Assembly (NCBI RefSeq): GCF_016598475.1
Contig: NZ_JAEMUX010000049.1
Location: forward strand, 1 to 64,000
Length of the DNA: 64,000 nucleotides
Source: Streptomyces adelaidensis
GTDB lineage: Bacteria; Actinomycetota; Actinomycetes; Streptomycetales; Streptomycetaceae
Reading direction: 5' to 3'
Shown here: positions 52,779 through 61,658 of the stretch, piece by piece
Layout: each line of letters begins with the position of its first letter
How positions within the stretch are numbered: the first letter of the stretch is position 1
Notes under the pieces: generated by a model
The model's input: the letters and a program-made list of their open reading frames with translations, nothing else
Database searches by the model: none
What the model was told of the DNA's origin: nothing
Translations under genes and position numbers: made by a program

Positions 52779-53912
52779 TCAGCCGAGCGGCCGGAGCCGC
52801 GTCAACTCGTCGTAGACGCTGAGCACCTGGGCCACCGTCTCGTCCTCGGTCGGCCAGGTGGCGGCCTGCCGGGCGCCCCTCTCCCGCAGCGCTTCACGCA
52901 GGCCGGGGTCGCCGAGCAGGCGTACGACGGTGGTGGCGAGCGCCTCGGCATCGCCGTAGGGGACCAGTTCGGCGCCGTCGCCGACCAGGTCCGGCACCGA
53001 TCCGACGGCGGCGGCGACGAGCGGCACGCGCGCGTGGAGGGCCTCCTGGGCGAGGACGGAGCGGGCCTCGGGGCCGCCGGGCAGCAGCGCGAGGTCGGCG
53101 GCGGCGATCAGCTCGGAGATGTCGTCGCGCCGGCCGACGAGCCGTACGGGCAGCTCCTCGTCCTCGATGCGCTGCTGGAGGACGCTCCGCAGCGGCCCCT
53201 CGCCGGCTACGACGAGCAGCGGCGCGGGGTCGAGACCGCGCCATTCCCGGGCGGCGTCGAGCAGCGTCTCGTACCCCCGGTGGCGGTCGAGCGTGCCGAC
53301 GGCCATGAGCAGCGGGCGGTCCGTGGCGCCGAGTTCGGCCCGGGTCTTGGAGCGGGGCCGGTCCGTGTCGTCGCGGGAGTCGGCCCGGCGCGGCGCGGGC
53401 AGGGCGACGGCGGCGAGCCGGGCGTCGCGCGCGCCCCGGCTGCGGGCCCGGTCGACGAGCTCGGCGGAGGCGCCGAGGACCACCGCGGCGGCCTTGGCGA
53501 CCCGCCGCTCCAGCAGCCGCAGCAGATGGGCCCGCGCCCCTTCCGCGTACGAACGCGTGTGCCAGGTGACGACGAGCGGGGTGCGCCGCCGGCCGAGCGC
53601 GAGGGTGGCCCTGAAGCCGGCGTGCAGCCCGTGCGCGTGCACCAGGTCGGCGTCCGCGCAGGCGCTGCGCAGGGTGGCCACCGAGGCCGGATCGCTGCTG
53701 CGGGGCACATGGACGTGGTGGGCACCGACGCCGGTGAAGTCGTACGCGCCGTCGATCTCGGTGGGGGCGCAGACGGTGACCCGTACGCCCCGGGCGACGA
53801 GGCCCGAGGCCAGCGATCGCACATGCGCGCCGCTCACCGCGCTGCCGCCGAGCACTTGCACGGTTCGCAGCGGCGACTGGCCTGGCGGTGAGTGGCTGCT
53901 CACGTGGCTCAC
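52779..53912 (-). CDS. GT4-family glycosyltransferase
   Basis: A 377-residue GT-B glycosyltransferase of the GT4 family (PimB/C-like type). N-terminal half: TVQVLGGSAVSGAHVRSLAS, VTVCAPTEIDGAYDFTGV, DLVHAHGLHAGFRATLALGR; C-terminal half: LLMAVGTLDRHRGYETLLDA, LLVVAGEGPLRSVLQQRIED and the E-x7-E-like SVLAQEALHARVPLVAA (about 278-294). GTG 53912 is preferred because AGGAG lies 10 bases upstream; a GTG three codons later is possible. Donor and acceptor are not evident. It lies convergent to the PucR gene with a 19-base gap, and upstream of it is a 360-base gap before recN. Confidence 0.85.
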   Translation of the reverse strand: MSHVSSHSPPGQSPLRTVQVLGGSAVSGAHVRSLASGLVARGVRVTVCAPTEIDGAYDFTGVGAHHVHVPRSSDPASVATLRSACADADLVHAHGLHAGFRATLALGRRRTPLVVTWHTRSYAEGARAHLLRLLERRVAKAAAVVLGASAELVDRARSRGARDARLAAVALPAPRRADSRDDTDRPRSKTRAELGATDRPLLMAVGTLDRHRGYETLLDAAREWRGLDPAPLLVVAGEGPLRSVLQQRIEDEELPVRLVGRRDDISELIAAADLALLPGGPEARSVLAQEALHARVPLVAAAVGSVPDLVGDGAELVPYGDAEALATTVVRLLGDPGLREALRERGARQAATWPTEDETVAQVLSVYDELTRLRPLG

Positions 53913-54272
53913 GTGGCCGGGGCTCCTGGTTCGGGGTGGGACGGTCACGAAGGAACGTACAGAAGGATCCCGTGGTGGGGGCGGAACGCACGAAGCGCCT
54001 CCGTGTCGTCCACGCGGCACGTCCTGCTACGTCCTGCTCGTCCAAGGATGCCAGGCCGCAAGGGTGTTCTGGGACCGCCGGACGCGGCGGGACCCGGAGC
54101 CCCGGGCAACCACGGCCCCAGGGTCACCCACACGAGTGAACTCCCGCACTGGGTTGCCCCTCTGTACGACTCCGGCCCCGTTCCTCGCCGCCGCATTCAC
54201 TCCAGATTTCCCTCGTGGTTCCACTCCCACTGCCATCCGCGGCCCAGCGAACGAGGCGTCCCCGCCCCCGCC
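53913..54272. other. Intergenic region between recN and the GT4 gene
   Basis: About 360 bases without a supportable gene. It holds the 3' end region of the recN operon and the promoter of the GT4 gene. The only structure I see is GGGCAACC (54104-54111) with GGTTGCCC (54152-54159), an 8-bp stem with a 40-base loop, which may be the recN-side terminator. Confidence 0.55.
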
Positions 54273-56003
54273 TCACCCGTCCGCGCGGGCCGCCGCCAGC
54301 AGTTCCTCCGCATGTGCCCGCGCCGTCTCGGAGTCCTCCTGTCCGGCGAGCATCCGCGACAGCTCGCGCACCCGCTCCTCGCCCTCCAGGACCTTCACAC
54401 CGGACCGGGTCACGGACCCGTCGCTGGTCTTCTCCACCAGCAACTGCCGGTCGGCGAAGGCGGCCACCTGCGGCAGGTGGGTGACGACCACGACCTGGGC
54501 CGACTTGGCGAGCTTGGCGAGCCGCCGGCCGATCTCGACGGCGGCCTTGCCACCGACACCGGCGTCGACCTCGTCGAAGAGATACGTCGGTACGGGGTCC
54601 GTCCCCGCGAACACGACCTCCACGGCCAGCATCACGCGCGACAGCTCACCGCCGGACGCGCCCTTGGCGATGGGCCGCGGCGGCGCCCCCGGATGCGGAG
54701 CGAGCAGCAGTTCGACCTCGTCGACTCCGGACGGCCCGTACGCGACCGTACGCCCGTCCACCTCTACACCCTCGACATCGTCCGTCTGCCGGATCTCGAA
54801 CGACACGCGCGCGTGCGGCATGGCGAGCGAGGCCAGCTCGCCGGTGACGGCGGCGGCGAACCGCTCGGCCGCCTCCGCCCGGGCGTCCGTCAGGGCCTGC
54901 GCCAGCCCGCCCAGTTCGGCCCGCAGCGCGTCCCGCTCGGCGGTCAGCTCGTCGATCCGCTCGTCGTCGCCGTCGAGTTCGGTGAGCCGCTGGACGCCCT
55001 GCTCGGCCCAGGTCAGCACGGAGGCGACATCCTGGCCGTACTTCCGGGTGAGCGCGTTCAGCGCGGCCCGCCGCTCCTCCACGGCCGCCAGCCGCCGCGG
55101 ATCGGCGTCCAGGTCGTCGGCGTACCCCGCCAGCTCCCCCGCCACATCACCCAGCAGGATCCCGATCTCCCCGATCCGGTCGGCGAGCGCGGCCAGCGCC
55201 GGGTCGTGCGACCGCACGGCCTCCAGTGCCCGGTGGGCGCCCGCGACGAGCGTCGAGGCGTCCACGCTTTCCGGGTCCTCGGGATTGCCCGCGAGCGCGG
55301 CGTGCGCGGCCGTGGCGGCGGACGCCAGCGCCTCCGCGTGCCCGAGCCGCTCGGCCTCCTCCGACAGTTCCACGTCCTCACCGGCCCGCGGCTCGACGCC
55401 CGCGATCTCGTCGAGCCCGTACCGCAGCATGTCGGCTTCCTGGGCCCGCTCACGCGCGCGCGTGACGATCTCGTCGAGCTCGACGGACACCGCCCGCAGC
55501 CGCCGATAGGCTTCGCCGTACTTGGTGAGCGGCACGGCCACCGCGTCCCCCGCGTACCGGTCGAGCGCCGCCCGCTGGCGGGACTGCTTCAGCAGCCCCT
55601 GCTGGTCGGTCTGCCCGTGCACGGCCACGAGTTCGTCGGCCAGCTCCGCGAGCACGCCCACGGGCACGCTCCGCCCGCCCAGGTGCGCCCGCGACCGCCC
55701 CTCGGCGGAAACGGTACGGCTGATCAGCAGCGCACCGTCGTCGAGTTCGGCCCCGGCCTCCTCGGCCCGGACGATCGCCGTCGCGCCCTCGGGCACGGCG
55801 ATCCGCCCCTCGACGACCGCGTTCTTCGCCCCGATCCGCACCAGCGCCGGGTCCGCCCGCCCGCCGAGCAGCAGACCGAGGCTGGTGACCACCATGGTCT
55901 TGCCCGCGCCCGTCTCACCCGTCACGGCGGTGAAGCCTGGCGACAGCTCGACGACCGCGTCGTCGATGACTCCGAGCGACCGTATCCGCATCTCCTCCAA
56001 CAC
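54273..56003 (-). CDS. recN: DNA repair ATPase RecN
   Basis: A 576-residue SMC-like protein for double-strand break repair. Walker A GFTAVTGETGAGKTMVVTSL (about 25-42), coiled-coil arms (about 150-370, rich in Glu/Arg/Ala heptads), ABC signature KGASGGELSRVMLAVEVVF, Walker B YLFDEVDAGVGG and the switch QVVVVTHLPQVAAFAD. I take GTG 56003 (V-LEEMRIRSLGVIDDAVVEL) with AAGG eight bases upstream; a TTG two codons before or the ATG four codons after are alternatives. Last gene of the tlyA-nadK-recN series, separated from nadK by a dispersed repeat. Confidence 0.95.
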   Translation of the reverse strand: MLEEMRIRSLGVIDDAVVELSPGFTAVTGETGAGKTMVVTSLGLLLGGRADPALVRIGAKNAVVEGRIAVPEGATAIVRAEEAGAELDDGALLISRTVSAEGRSRAHLGGRSVPVGVLAELADELVAVHGQTDQQGLLKQSRQRAALDRYAGDAVAVPLTKYGEAYRRLRAVSVELDEIVTRARERAQEADMLRYGLDEIAGVEPRAGEDVELSEEAERLGHAEALASAATAAHAALAGNPEDPESVDASTLVAGAHRALEAVRSHDPALAALADRIGEIGILLGDVAGELAGYADDLDADPRRLAAVEERRAALNALTRKYGQDVASVLTWAEQGVQRLTELDGDDERIDELTAERDALRAELGGLAQALTDARAEAAERFAAAVTGELASLAMPHARVSFEIRQTDDVEGVEVDGRTVAYGPSGVDEVELLLAPHPGAPPRPIAKGASGGELSRVMLAVEVVFAGTDPVPTYLFDEVDAGVGGKAAVEIGRRLAKLAKSAQVVVVTHLPQVAAFADRQLLVEKTSDGSVTRSGVKVLEGEERVRELSRMLAGQEDSETARAHAEELLAAARADG

Positions 56004-56073
56004 GGACAAGACCTTACGAGGTCGAGGAGGGCAACCGCGACGCCCCCCGTCCCCAATGTCACCCCGGCGAGCG

Positions 56074-56136
56074 ACAGCGCCCCTTCAGGGGCGCGGGGAA
56101 CCGCGCGAGCGACCACAACGAAACCGCAGCCGCTGA
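56074..56136. repeat. Dispersed Streptomyces-type repeat between nadK and recN
   Basis: A hairpin GCGCCCC-TTCA-GGGGCGC (56077-56094) followed by GGGGAACCGCGCGAGCGACC and AACCGCAGCCG. I recognise this arrangement as a very common intergenic repeat in Streptomyces. It may weaken transcription from nadK into recN. Confidence 0.75.
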
Positions 56137-56162
56137 CGACTCCCCACCATCCTTACGGCGCG

Positions 56163-57068
56163 CTAGTTCCGAGCCCCCCGCCACCCGGAAACAGGCAGAG
56201 CGAACTTGGCCACCAACCGATCCGTGAACGACGCATGATGCAGCCGAGCCAGCCGCACAGGCACAGCCCCTCGCCGGACCTCCACCCGCGCCCCCGGCGG
56301 CAGCTCAACGGTCCGCCGCCCGTCACACCACAGAACCCCAGGCGGAACATGGGGCAGAACCTCCACCGCCAGCACCGAGTTCGGCGACGTCACCAACGGC
56401 TTGGCGAACAGCGCGTGCGCGCTGATCGGCACCATCAGCAGCGCCTCGACCTCCGGCCACACCACGGGCCCGCCCGCGGAGAACGCGTACGCCGTGGACC
56501 CGGTCGGGGTCGACAGGACGATGCCGTCGCACCCGAACCCGGTGACCGGCCGCCCGTCGATCTCCAGCACGACCTCCAGCAGCTTCTCCGCGCCCGCCTT
56601 CTGCACGGCCGCCTCGTTGAGCGCCCAGTCCGTGTGCACGATGTCACCGTTGCGATGGACGATGACGTCGACCGTCATGCGTTCCTCGACCTCGTACGAC
56701 CTGGTCACCACCCGGTCGACGACCTTGTCGAGGTCGTCGCGCTCGGCCTCCGCGAGGAAGCCGACGCTGCCGAGGTTGACGCCGAGCATCGGCACCCCGG
56801 ACGCGCGGGCGAACTCGGCGCCGCGCAGCAGCGTCCCGTCACCGCCGAGGACGATGAGCAGCTCGCACCCGTCGAGGCACTGCGGGGTGGCCTCCTTGAC
56901 GAGTTCCACCTCCTCCGGCACCGGGATGTCCTCGGCCTCGTGCTCCAGAACGCGCACGCCGATGCCGTGGTGCAGCAGCCCCTTGACGACGAGTTCGGCA
57001 CTGCGGATGGCCGCGGGCCGCCCGGTGTGCGTGAGCAGGAAAACAGTTCGAGCTCGGTTCTGAGTCAA
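56163..57068 (-). CDS. nadK: NAD kinase
   Basis: A 301-residue NAD kinase making NADP. The conserved GGDGTLLRGAEFARASG (about 78-94) with the catalytic Asp, NLGSVGFLAEAE, and STPTGSTAYAFSAGGPVVWP are all present. The start is TTG 57068, which overlaps the tlyA stop (TTGA) and has GGAGGGG seven bases upstream; other starts in the frame are further into tlyA and lack support. The tlyA-nadK-recN order is a conserved actinobacterial operon. Confidence 0.95.
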   Translation of the reverse strand: MTQNRARTVFLLTHTGRPAAIRSAELVVKGLLHHGIGVRVLEHEAEDIPVPEEVELVKEATPQCLDGCELLIVLGGDGTLLRGAEFARASGVPMLGVNLGSVGFLAEAERDDLDKVVDRVVTRSYEVEERMTVDVIVHRNGDIVHTDWALNEAAVQKAGAEKLLEVVLEIDGRPVTGFGCDGIVLSTPTGSTAYAFSAGGPVVWPEVEALLMVPISAHALFAKPLVTSPNSVLAVEVLPHVPPGVLWCDGRRTVELPPGARVEVRRGAVPVRLARLHHASFTDRLVAKFALPVSGWRGARN

Positions 57069-57880
57069 CGCGGCCCCTCCGCCACTGCTCGGTCGACATC
57101 GGCCGGGTCCAGCGCGGGCGCCCCGGCACGCAGCCACAGAAAGTACTCGACATTGCCCGAGGGTCCGGGCAGCGGACTGGCCGTCACACCCTTCACTCCG
57201 AGCCCCAGTGCCCCGGCCCGCCGGGCCACCCCGCGCACCGCTTCGGCACGCAGCTCCGGACTCCGTACGACTCCCCCACTGCCCAGCCGCTCCTTACCCA
57301 CCTCGAACTGCGGCTTGACCATCATCACCAGATCGGCATCCGGCTTCACGCACCGCACCAGGGCGGGCAGTACCAGGCCGAGTGGGATGAAGGACAGATC
57401 CCCCACGACAAGATCCACAGGCTCCCCATCGATCGCTTCGAGCGTCAACTCGCGTACGTTCGTACGGTCCTTGACGGTGACGCGTTCATCACCGCGCAGA
57501 GTCCACGCGAGTTGTCCGTATCCGACGTCCACGGCGACGACGTGCGCGGCCCCGGTCCGCAGCAGTACATCGGTGAAGCCGCCGGTGGAGGCACCCGCGT
57601 CGAGGGCCCGGCGGCCCTCGACGGCGAGCCCCTGCGGGACGAAGACCGCGAGGGCGCCGGCGAGCTTGTGGCCGCCGCGCGAGACGTACTCGGGGTCGCC
57701 GTCGTCACTCGACACCAGGATCGCGGCGGCGGTCTCCACCTGGGTGGCGGACTTGGTCGCGACGGTCTTGCCGACGGTGACCCGCCCGGCGGCGATCAGC
57801 TGGCTCGCGTGTTCACGCGACCGCGCGAGCTTCCGCCGGACCAGCTCGGCGTCCAGACGGCGGCGTGCGACTCCTGCCAC
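57065..57880 (-). CDS. tlyA: TlyA-type rRNA 2'-O-methyltransferase
   Basis: A 271-residue TlyA, an rRNA 2'-O-methyltransferase associated with capreomycin sensitivity in mycobacteria. S4 RNA-binding domain at the N-terminus (VRRKLARSREHASQLIAAGR, about 12-31), FtsJ-like Rossmann domain with the SAM motif ALDAGASTGGFTDVLLRTGA (about 92-111), and the catalytic K-D-K-E-type residues in DLSFIPLGLVLPALV and MMVKPQFEVGKE. GTG 57880 has AGGAGC about 12 bases upstream. Immediately preceded by a 116-residue gene and coupled to nadK by TTGA. Confidence 0.95.
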   Translation of the reverse strand: MAGVARRRLDAELVRRKLARSREHASQLIAAGRVTVGKTVATKSATQVETAAAILVSSDDGDPEYVSRGGHKLAGALAVFVPQGLAVEGRRALDAGASTGGFTDVLLRTGAAHVVAVDVGYGQLAWTLRGDERVTVKDRTNVRELTLEAIDGEPVDLVVGDLSFIPLGLVLPALVRCVKPDADLVMMVKPQFEVGKERLGSGGVVRSPELRAEAVRGVARRAGALGLGVKGVTASPLPGPSGNVEYFLWLRAGAPALDPADVDRAVAEGPR

Positions 57881-57887
57881 GTTCGGT

Positions 57888-58238
57888 TCAGCTCCTGCTT
57901 TCGTACTGCCGTGGGGGCGCCGGAGGTCCCGGGCGGGCGTCGAGCGCGGTGAGCGCGTCGCGCAGCCCCTGGTGTACATCCTCGTACACCTCCACATGGC
58001 CGTCGGTGGCGAGGTGGTCGGTGTCCGTCAGCCGGTCGAGGGCGGCGTCGACGTCGGGATGGCCGGTGGCGGTGCGGGGCACGTACAGGGGGGCCGGGGC
58101 GGCGGGGTCGTACTCGAGTTCGCCCGCGGCTCCGAGCATGACCGCGGTCTGCGGAACCGCGGTCTCCGTAGCCGGGAAGTCACCCTCCGGAATCACCGCT
58201 TCCGCCCGAGGCCCGATCCCGGGCACAGAGTCACTCAT
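57888..58238 (-). CDS. Conserved small protein upstream of tlyA
   Basis: A 116-residue acidic protein, starting at ATG 58238. Residues 1-60 are low complexity with PEGDFPATETAVPQT; the C-terminal half (DVDAALDRLTDTDHLATDGH, VEVYEDVHQGLRDALTALDA) is helical and the most likely to be conserved. No known domain. It ends 7 bases before tlyA and lies in the same orientation, so it is presumably the first gene of the operon and may assist TlyA; function unknown. Confidence 0.7.
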   Translation of the reverse strand: MSDSVPGIGPRAEAVIPEGDFPATETAVPQTAVMLGAAGELEYDPAAPAPLYVPRTATGHPDVDAALDRLTDTDHLATDGHVEVYEDVHQGLRDALTALDARPGPPAPPRQYESRS

Positions 58239-58280
58239 GCCCAGACGCTACCTCGAAGCACTGGGGTACCGTCGATCGCG

Positions 58281-58628
58281 ATGGCCACGATCGAGGAGTG
58301 CCGCGCCGCACTCGACAAGCTCTCGGACAACATGCGGAGCGCCGACGGGGACGTGCACACAGCCGCCGCCCTGGACCGGTCGCTGAGCTGCCGTATCACC
58401 GACCTGGACGTCACCTTCGTCGGCCGCCTCAGAGACGGCCGCATCGAAGTGCTGGACACCCTCCAGGGCCCGCCGCCCGAGAAGGCGGAGATCCGGCTGA
58501 CGATGACCGGCGACGACCTGGTCGCGATGGTCGACGGCGAGCTGAACTTCGCGAAGGCCTGGGGCGCGGGCCGGGTGAAGCTGGAAGCGGGCTTCCGGGA
58601 CCTGCTCCGGCTCAGGAAACTTCTGTAG
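58281..58628 (+). CDS. SCP2-type sterol/lipid-binding protein
   Basis: A 115-residue SCP2-like domain protein. MATIEECRAALDKLSDNM, then SLSCRITDLDVTFVGRLRDG, EIRLTMTGDDLVAMVDGELN and FAKAWGAGRVKLEAGFRDLL form the compact lipid-binding fold. ATG 58281 has no ribosome-binding site; TACCGT ends 8 bases before it, so the mRNA may be leaderless. It is divergent from the small gene at 58238 with only 42 bases between. The last 17 bases overlap the 3' end of the convergent siderophore ATPase gene. Confidence 0.85.
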   Translation: MATIEECRAALDKLSDNMRSADGDVHTAAALDRSLSCRITDLDVTFVGRLRDGRIEVLDTLQGPPPEKAEIRLTMTGDDLVAMVDGELNFAKAWGAGRVKLEAGFRDLLRLRKLL

Positions 58629-59553
58629 AGACCGTCTCCCTCGGCTTCTCCGCGTCGACCGCGCTGGCCCGAGCCCTGCGCGCCGCCGGCACCACGAGCG
58701 GCGTCCCCGTCTCCGGGTCGTCGATGACCTGGCAGCGCAGCCCGAAGACCTCCTCGACCAGCTCGGCCGTGACGATCTCGGCGGGGGCGCCCTCGGCGAT
58801 CACCGTGCCGCCGCGCAGGGCTATGAGATGGGTGGCGTACCGGGCGGCGTGGTTGAGGTCGTGCAGCACCGCGACCAGGGTGCGGCCCTGCTCCTCGTGG
58901 AGTTCGGCGCACAGGTCGAGGACATCGATCTGGTGCTGGATGTCCAGGAAGGTGGTCGGCTCGTCGAGCAGCAGCAGCGGGGTCTGCTGGGCGAGCGCCA
59001 TGGCGATCCAGACGCGCTGGCGCTGGCCCCCGGACAGCTCATCGACGTAACGGTCGGCCAGCTCGGCGACGCCGGTCGACTCCATGGACTCCCGGACGAT
59101 CCGCTCGTCCTCGGTCGACCACTGCCGCAGCAGCCCCTGGTGCGGGTAGCGGCCGCGGCCCACCAGGTCGCCGACCGTGATCCCGTCGGGCGCGATCGAC
59201 GACTGCGGCAGCAGCCCCAGCGTCCGGGCGACCTTCTTGGCGGGCATCGACTGGATGACCTGCCCGTCGAGCAGCACCCGCCCCTGGGACGGCTTCAGCA
59301 TCCGCGAAAGGGCGCGCAGCAGCGTGGACTTGCCGCACGCGTTGGGGCCGACGATCACGGTGAACGAGTTGTCGGGGATCTCCACCGACAGCTGCTCGGC
59401 GATGACCCGCTGGTCATAGGCGAGGGTGACGTTCTCGGCGGACAGGCGGTTCACAGTGCTCCTCTTGTTGTTCTCGTTCGCCGACGCGTCGCTGTTCTCG
59501 TTCGCCGACGCGCTCGTGTCCGGCCTGCTCGCGCTCGCTGCCGGGCGGCTCAT
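58612..59553 (-). CDS. Siderophore ABC transporter ATPase (FepC type)
   Basis: A 313-residue ATPase of an iron-siderophore importer. Walker A GPNACGKSTLL, signature LSGGQRQRVWIAMAL and Walker B LLLLDEPTTFLD are complete, followed by the switch His in AVLHDLNHAARYATHL. The N-terminus has a Ser/Ala/Asn-rich extension (about 1-32) containing a duplicated SANEN unit. ATG 59553 overlaps the stop of the permease gene (ATGA), so all three importer genes form one coupled operon under an iron box. No binding-protein gene is present here. Confidence 0.93.
   Translation of the reverse strand: MSRPAASASRPDTSASANENSDASANENNKRSTVNRLSAENVTLAYDQRVIAEQLSVEIPDNSFTVIVGPNACGKSTLLRALSRMLKPSQGRVLLDGQVIQSMPAKKVARTLGLLPQSSIAPDGITVGDLVGRGRYPHQGLLRQWSTEDERIVRESMESTGVAELADRYVDELSGGQRQRVWIAMALAQQTPLLLLDEPTTFLDIQHQIDVLDLCAELHEEQGRTLVAVLHDLNHAARYATHLIALRGGTVIAEGAPAEIVTAELVEEVFGLRCQVIDDPETGTPLVVPAARRARASAVDAEKPRETVSTEVS
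59470..59512 (-). repeat. 19-bp direct repeat in the FepC N-terminus
   Basis: GTTCTCGTTCGCCGACGCG occurs at 59470-59488 and 59494-59512, a 24-base period. It encodes the duplicated SANEN peptide in the N-terminal extension of the ATPase; a recent in-frame duplication. Confidence 0.85.
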
Positions 59554-60614
59554 ATCCGCCCGGCCTTCCGCTCGGTGACCAGCAGCCACAGCAGATAGAC
59601 ACCGCCGAGTACGCCGGTGACGACACCGACGGGCAACTGGTCGGCTCCGAAGGCCCGTTGCGAGGCCCAGTCGGCGACGATCAGCAGGGTCGCGCCCATG
59701 CACATCGCGGGCACCAGGTTCGGGCCGGGCGAGCGGGTGAGCCGACGGGCGAGCTGCGGCGCGGTGAGGGCGACGAAGCTGACCGGTCCGGCGGCCGCGG
59801 TGGCCCCGGCGGTGAGCAGCACGGCCGACACCATCAGCAGCAGCCGTACGCTCTCGACGCGCACCCCGAGGGCGTACGACACGTCGTCACCCATCTCCAT
59901 CATCCGCAGCCCCCGCGCGTTGGCGAGCACGAGCGGGACGAGGATCAGGCACATGAGCAGCAGCGGCCGGACCTGGGTCCAGTCACGGCCGTTGAGGGAG
60001 CCGGTCATCCACACGACCGCGCGGGCCGCGTCGACGAGGTCCGCCTTGGTGATCAGATAACCGTTGACCGCCGTGGCGATGGCGGAGACACCGATGCCGA
60101 CCAGCACGAGCCGGTAGCCGTGCACGCCCCGGTTCCAGGCCAGCACATAGATCGCGAGACCGGTGACCAGGCCGCCGACGAGCGCCCCGAGGGCGACCTG
60201 GGTGGCGCTCCCGGAGAACAGCACGATGACGACCAGCGCTCCGGCGGTGGCGCCCTGCGAGAGGCCGAGCACGTCCGGACTGCCCAGCGGATTGCGGGAG
60301 ATGGACTGGAACAGCGCGCCGCCGAGCCCGAGCGAGGCCCCGACCAGCAGCCCGACCAGGACCCGCGGCAGCCGCAGCTCGTTGACGATGAACTCCTGGC
60401 CCGCGTCGCCGTTGCCGAGCAGCGTCCTGACGACGTCGCCGGCCGGGATCGGGAAGTCGCCGGTCCCGATGAGTACGACACTCGCGGTCAGCGCCGCCAC
60501 CAACAGCAGCGCCACGACGGTGAACGCCCGCACGTCCAGCCGGACCGACAGCCCGCCGGGAGTGCGGACCGCGCGGCTGCGTTCGGCGGGCTTGCTCATG
60601 ACCTGCGTCTTCAC
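59550..60614 (-). CDS. FecCD-family iron-siderophore permease (2)
   Basis: A 354-residue permease of the FecCD type, one half of the transmembrane channel. About 9-10 helices; family motifs ELRLPRVLVGLLVGASLGLG, LFQSISRNPLGSPDVLGLSQ and LALGVRVESVRLLL-like, with GPVSFVALTAPQLARRLT near the coupling region. GTG 60614 overlaps the upstream permease stop (GTGA). The N-terminal ~35 residues are cytoplasmic. Confidence 0.93.
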   Translation of the reverse strand: MKTQVMSKPAERSRAVRTPGGLSVRLDVRAFTVVALLLVAALTASVVLIGTGDFPIPAGDVVRTLLGNGDAGQEFIVNELRLPRVLVGLLVGASLGLGGALFQSISRNPLGSPDVLGLSQGATAGALVVIVLFSGSATQVALGALVGGLVTGLAIYVLAWNRGVHGYRLVLVGIGVSAIATAVNGYLITKADLVDAARAVVWMTGSLNGRDWTQVRPLLLMCLILVPLVLANARGLRMMEMGDDVSYALGVRVESVRLLLMVSAVLLTAGATAAAGPVSFVALTAPQLARRLTRSPGPNLVPAMCMGATLLIVADWASQRAFGADQLPVGVVTGVLGGVYLLWLLVTERKAGRI

Positions 60615-61654
60615 AGCTGCGCCGTCCTCCGCCGTCGTACGAGAAAGATGAAGACCGGCCCGCCGAGGATCGCGGTGACGATGCCGACCTGAAGCTCCGC
60701 CGGCCGCGCCACCATCCGGCCGATGACATCGGCGCCGAGCAGCAGCACGGGCGACAGGAGGGTCGCGTACGGCAGGATCCAGCGCAGGTCGGGCCCGGTG
60801 AAGGACCGTACGACGTGCGGAACCATCAGCCCGACGAACACGATGGGCCCGCAGGCGGCGGTCGCGGCGCCGCACAGCACGGTGGCGGCGGCCATGGAGA
60901 GGGCCCGGGTGCGGTTGAGGTTGGCGCCGAGCGCGCGGGCGGTGTCGTCGCCCATGGCCATCGCGTTCAGCGGCCGGGCGAGCAGCAGCGCGACCACCGT
61001 GCCGACGACGAGGAACGGCAGCACCTGCGTGATGGTCCCGTCGGTCGCCGAGGCCAGCGAACCGACGGTCCAGAAACGCATCTTGGAGAGCGCCGCGTTG
61101 TCCATGATCATTATGGCTTGCAGGTAGCCGTAGAGCGCGGCGCTGATCGCCGTACCCGCGAGCGCGAGCCGCACCGGCGTCGCGCCCCGGCTGCCGCCGA
61201 GGAACCAGACCAGCGCCCCGACCGCGGCGGCGCCCGCGAACGCGAACCACACATATCCGCTCAGCGAGGTGACGCCGAAGAAGGTGATGGCGGTGACGAC
61301 CGCGGCGGACGCGCCCGCGTTGATGCCCAGCAGCCCCGGGTCGGCCAGCGGGTTCCGGGTGAGCGCCTGGAGCACGGCACCGGCCAGCCCGAGCGCGGCT
61401 CCCGCGAGCAGCCCCAGCAGGGTGCGCGAGATCCGCTCCCCGACCACGACGTCGCCGTACGTCCCCGTGTCCTGGAACAGACCGTGCCAGACCTGGCCGG
61501 TCGACAGCTCTTTCGCACCGATCGCGATGCTCGCCAGTGCCACCAGGGCGAGGATCACGAGGGACACGAGGAGTCCGACGGCTCGTATCGCCTGTCGGTG
61601 GGGGGGCGCGGGAGCGGTCTCCGCGCTCGGTTCAGGAGGACTGTCGACCAACAC
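60611..61654 (-). CDS. FecCD-family iron-siderophore permease (1)
   Basis: A 347-residue FecCD-type permease, the other half of the channel (RISRTLLGLLAGAALGLAGA, LTRNPLADPGLLGINAGASA, GPIVFVGLMVPHVVRSFTGP). GTG 61654 is the first codon; there is no ribosome-binding site, and TAACCT ends six bases upstream inside an iron box, suggesting a leaderless, iron-repressed mRNA. Start of a three-gene operon. Confidence 0.93.
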   Translation of the reverse strand: MLVDSPPEPSAETAPAPPHRQAIRAVGLLVSLVILALVALASIAIGAKELSTGQVWHGLFQDTGTYGDVVVGERISRTLLGLLAGAALGLAGAVLQALTRNPLADPGLLGINAGASAAVVTAITFFGVTSLSGYVWFAFAGAAAVGALVWFLGGSRGATPVRLALAGTAISAALYGYLQAIMIMDNAALSKMRFWTVGSLASATDGTITQVLPFLVVGTVVALLLARPLNAMAMGDDTARALGANLNRTRALSMAAATVLCGAATAACGPIVFVGLMVPHVVRSFTGPDLRWILPYATLLSPVLLLGADVIGRMVARPAELQVGIVTAILGGPVFIFLVRRRRTAQL

Positions 61655-61658
61655 CCAC

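Noticed and set aside
53892-58280. Very long plus-strand open frame before the SCP2-like gene
   Set aside because: It is antisense to recN, nadK and tlyA, whose protein motifs are unmistakable; no start signals support it.
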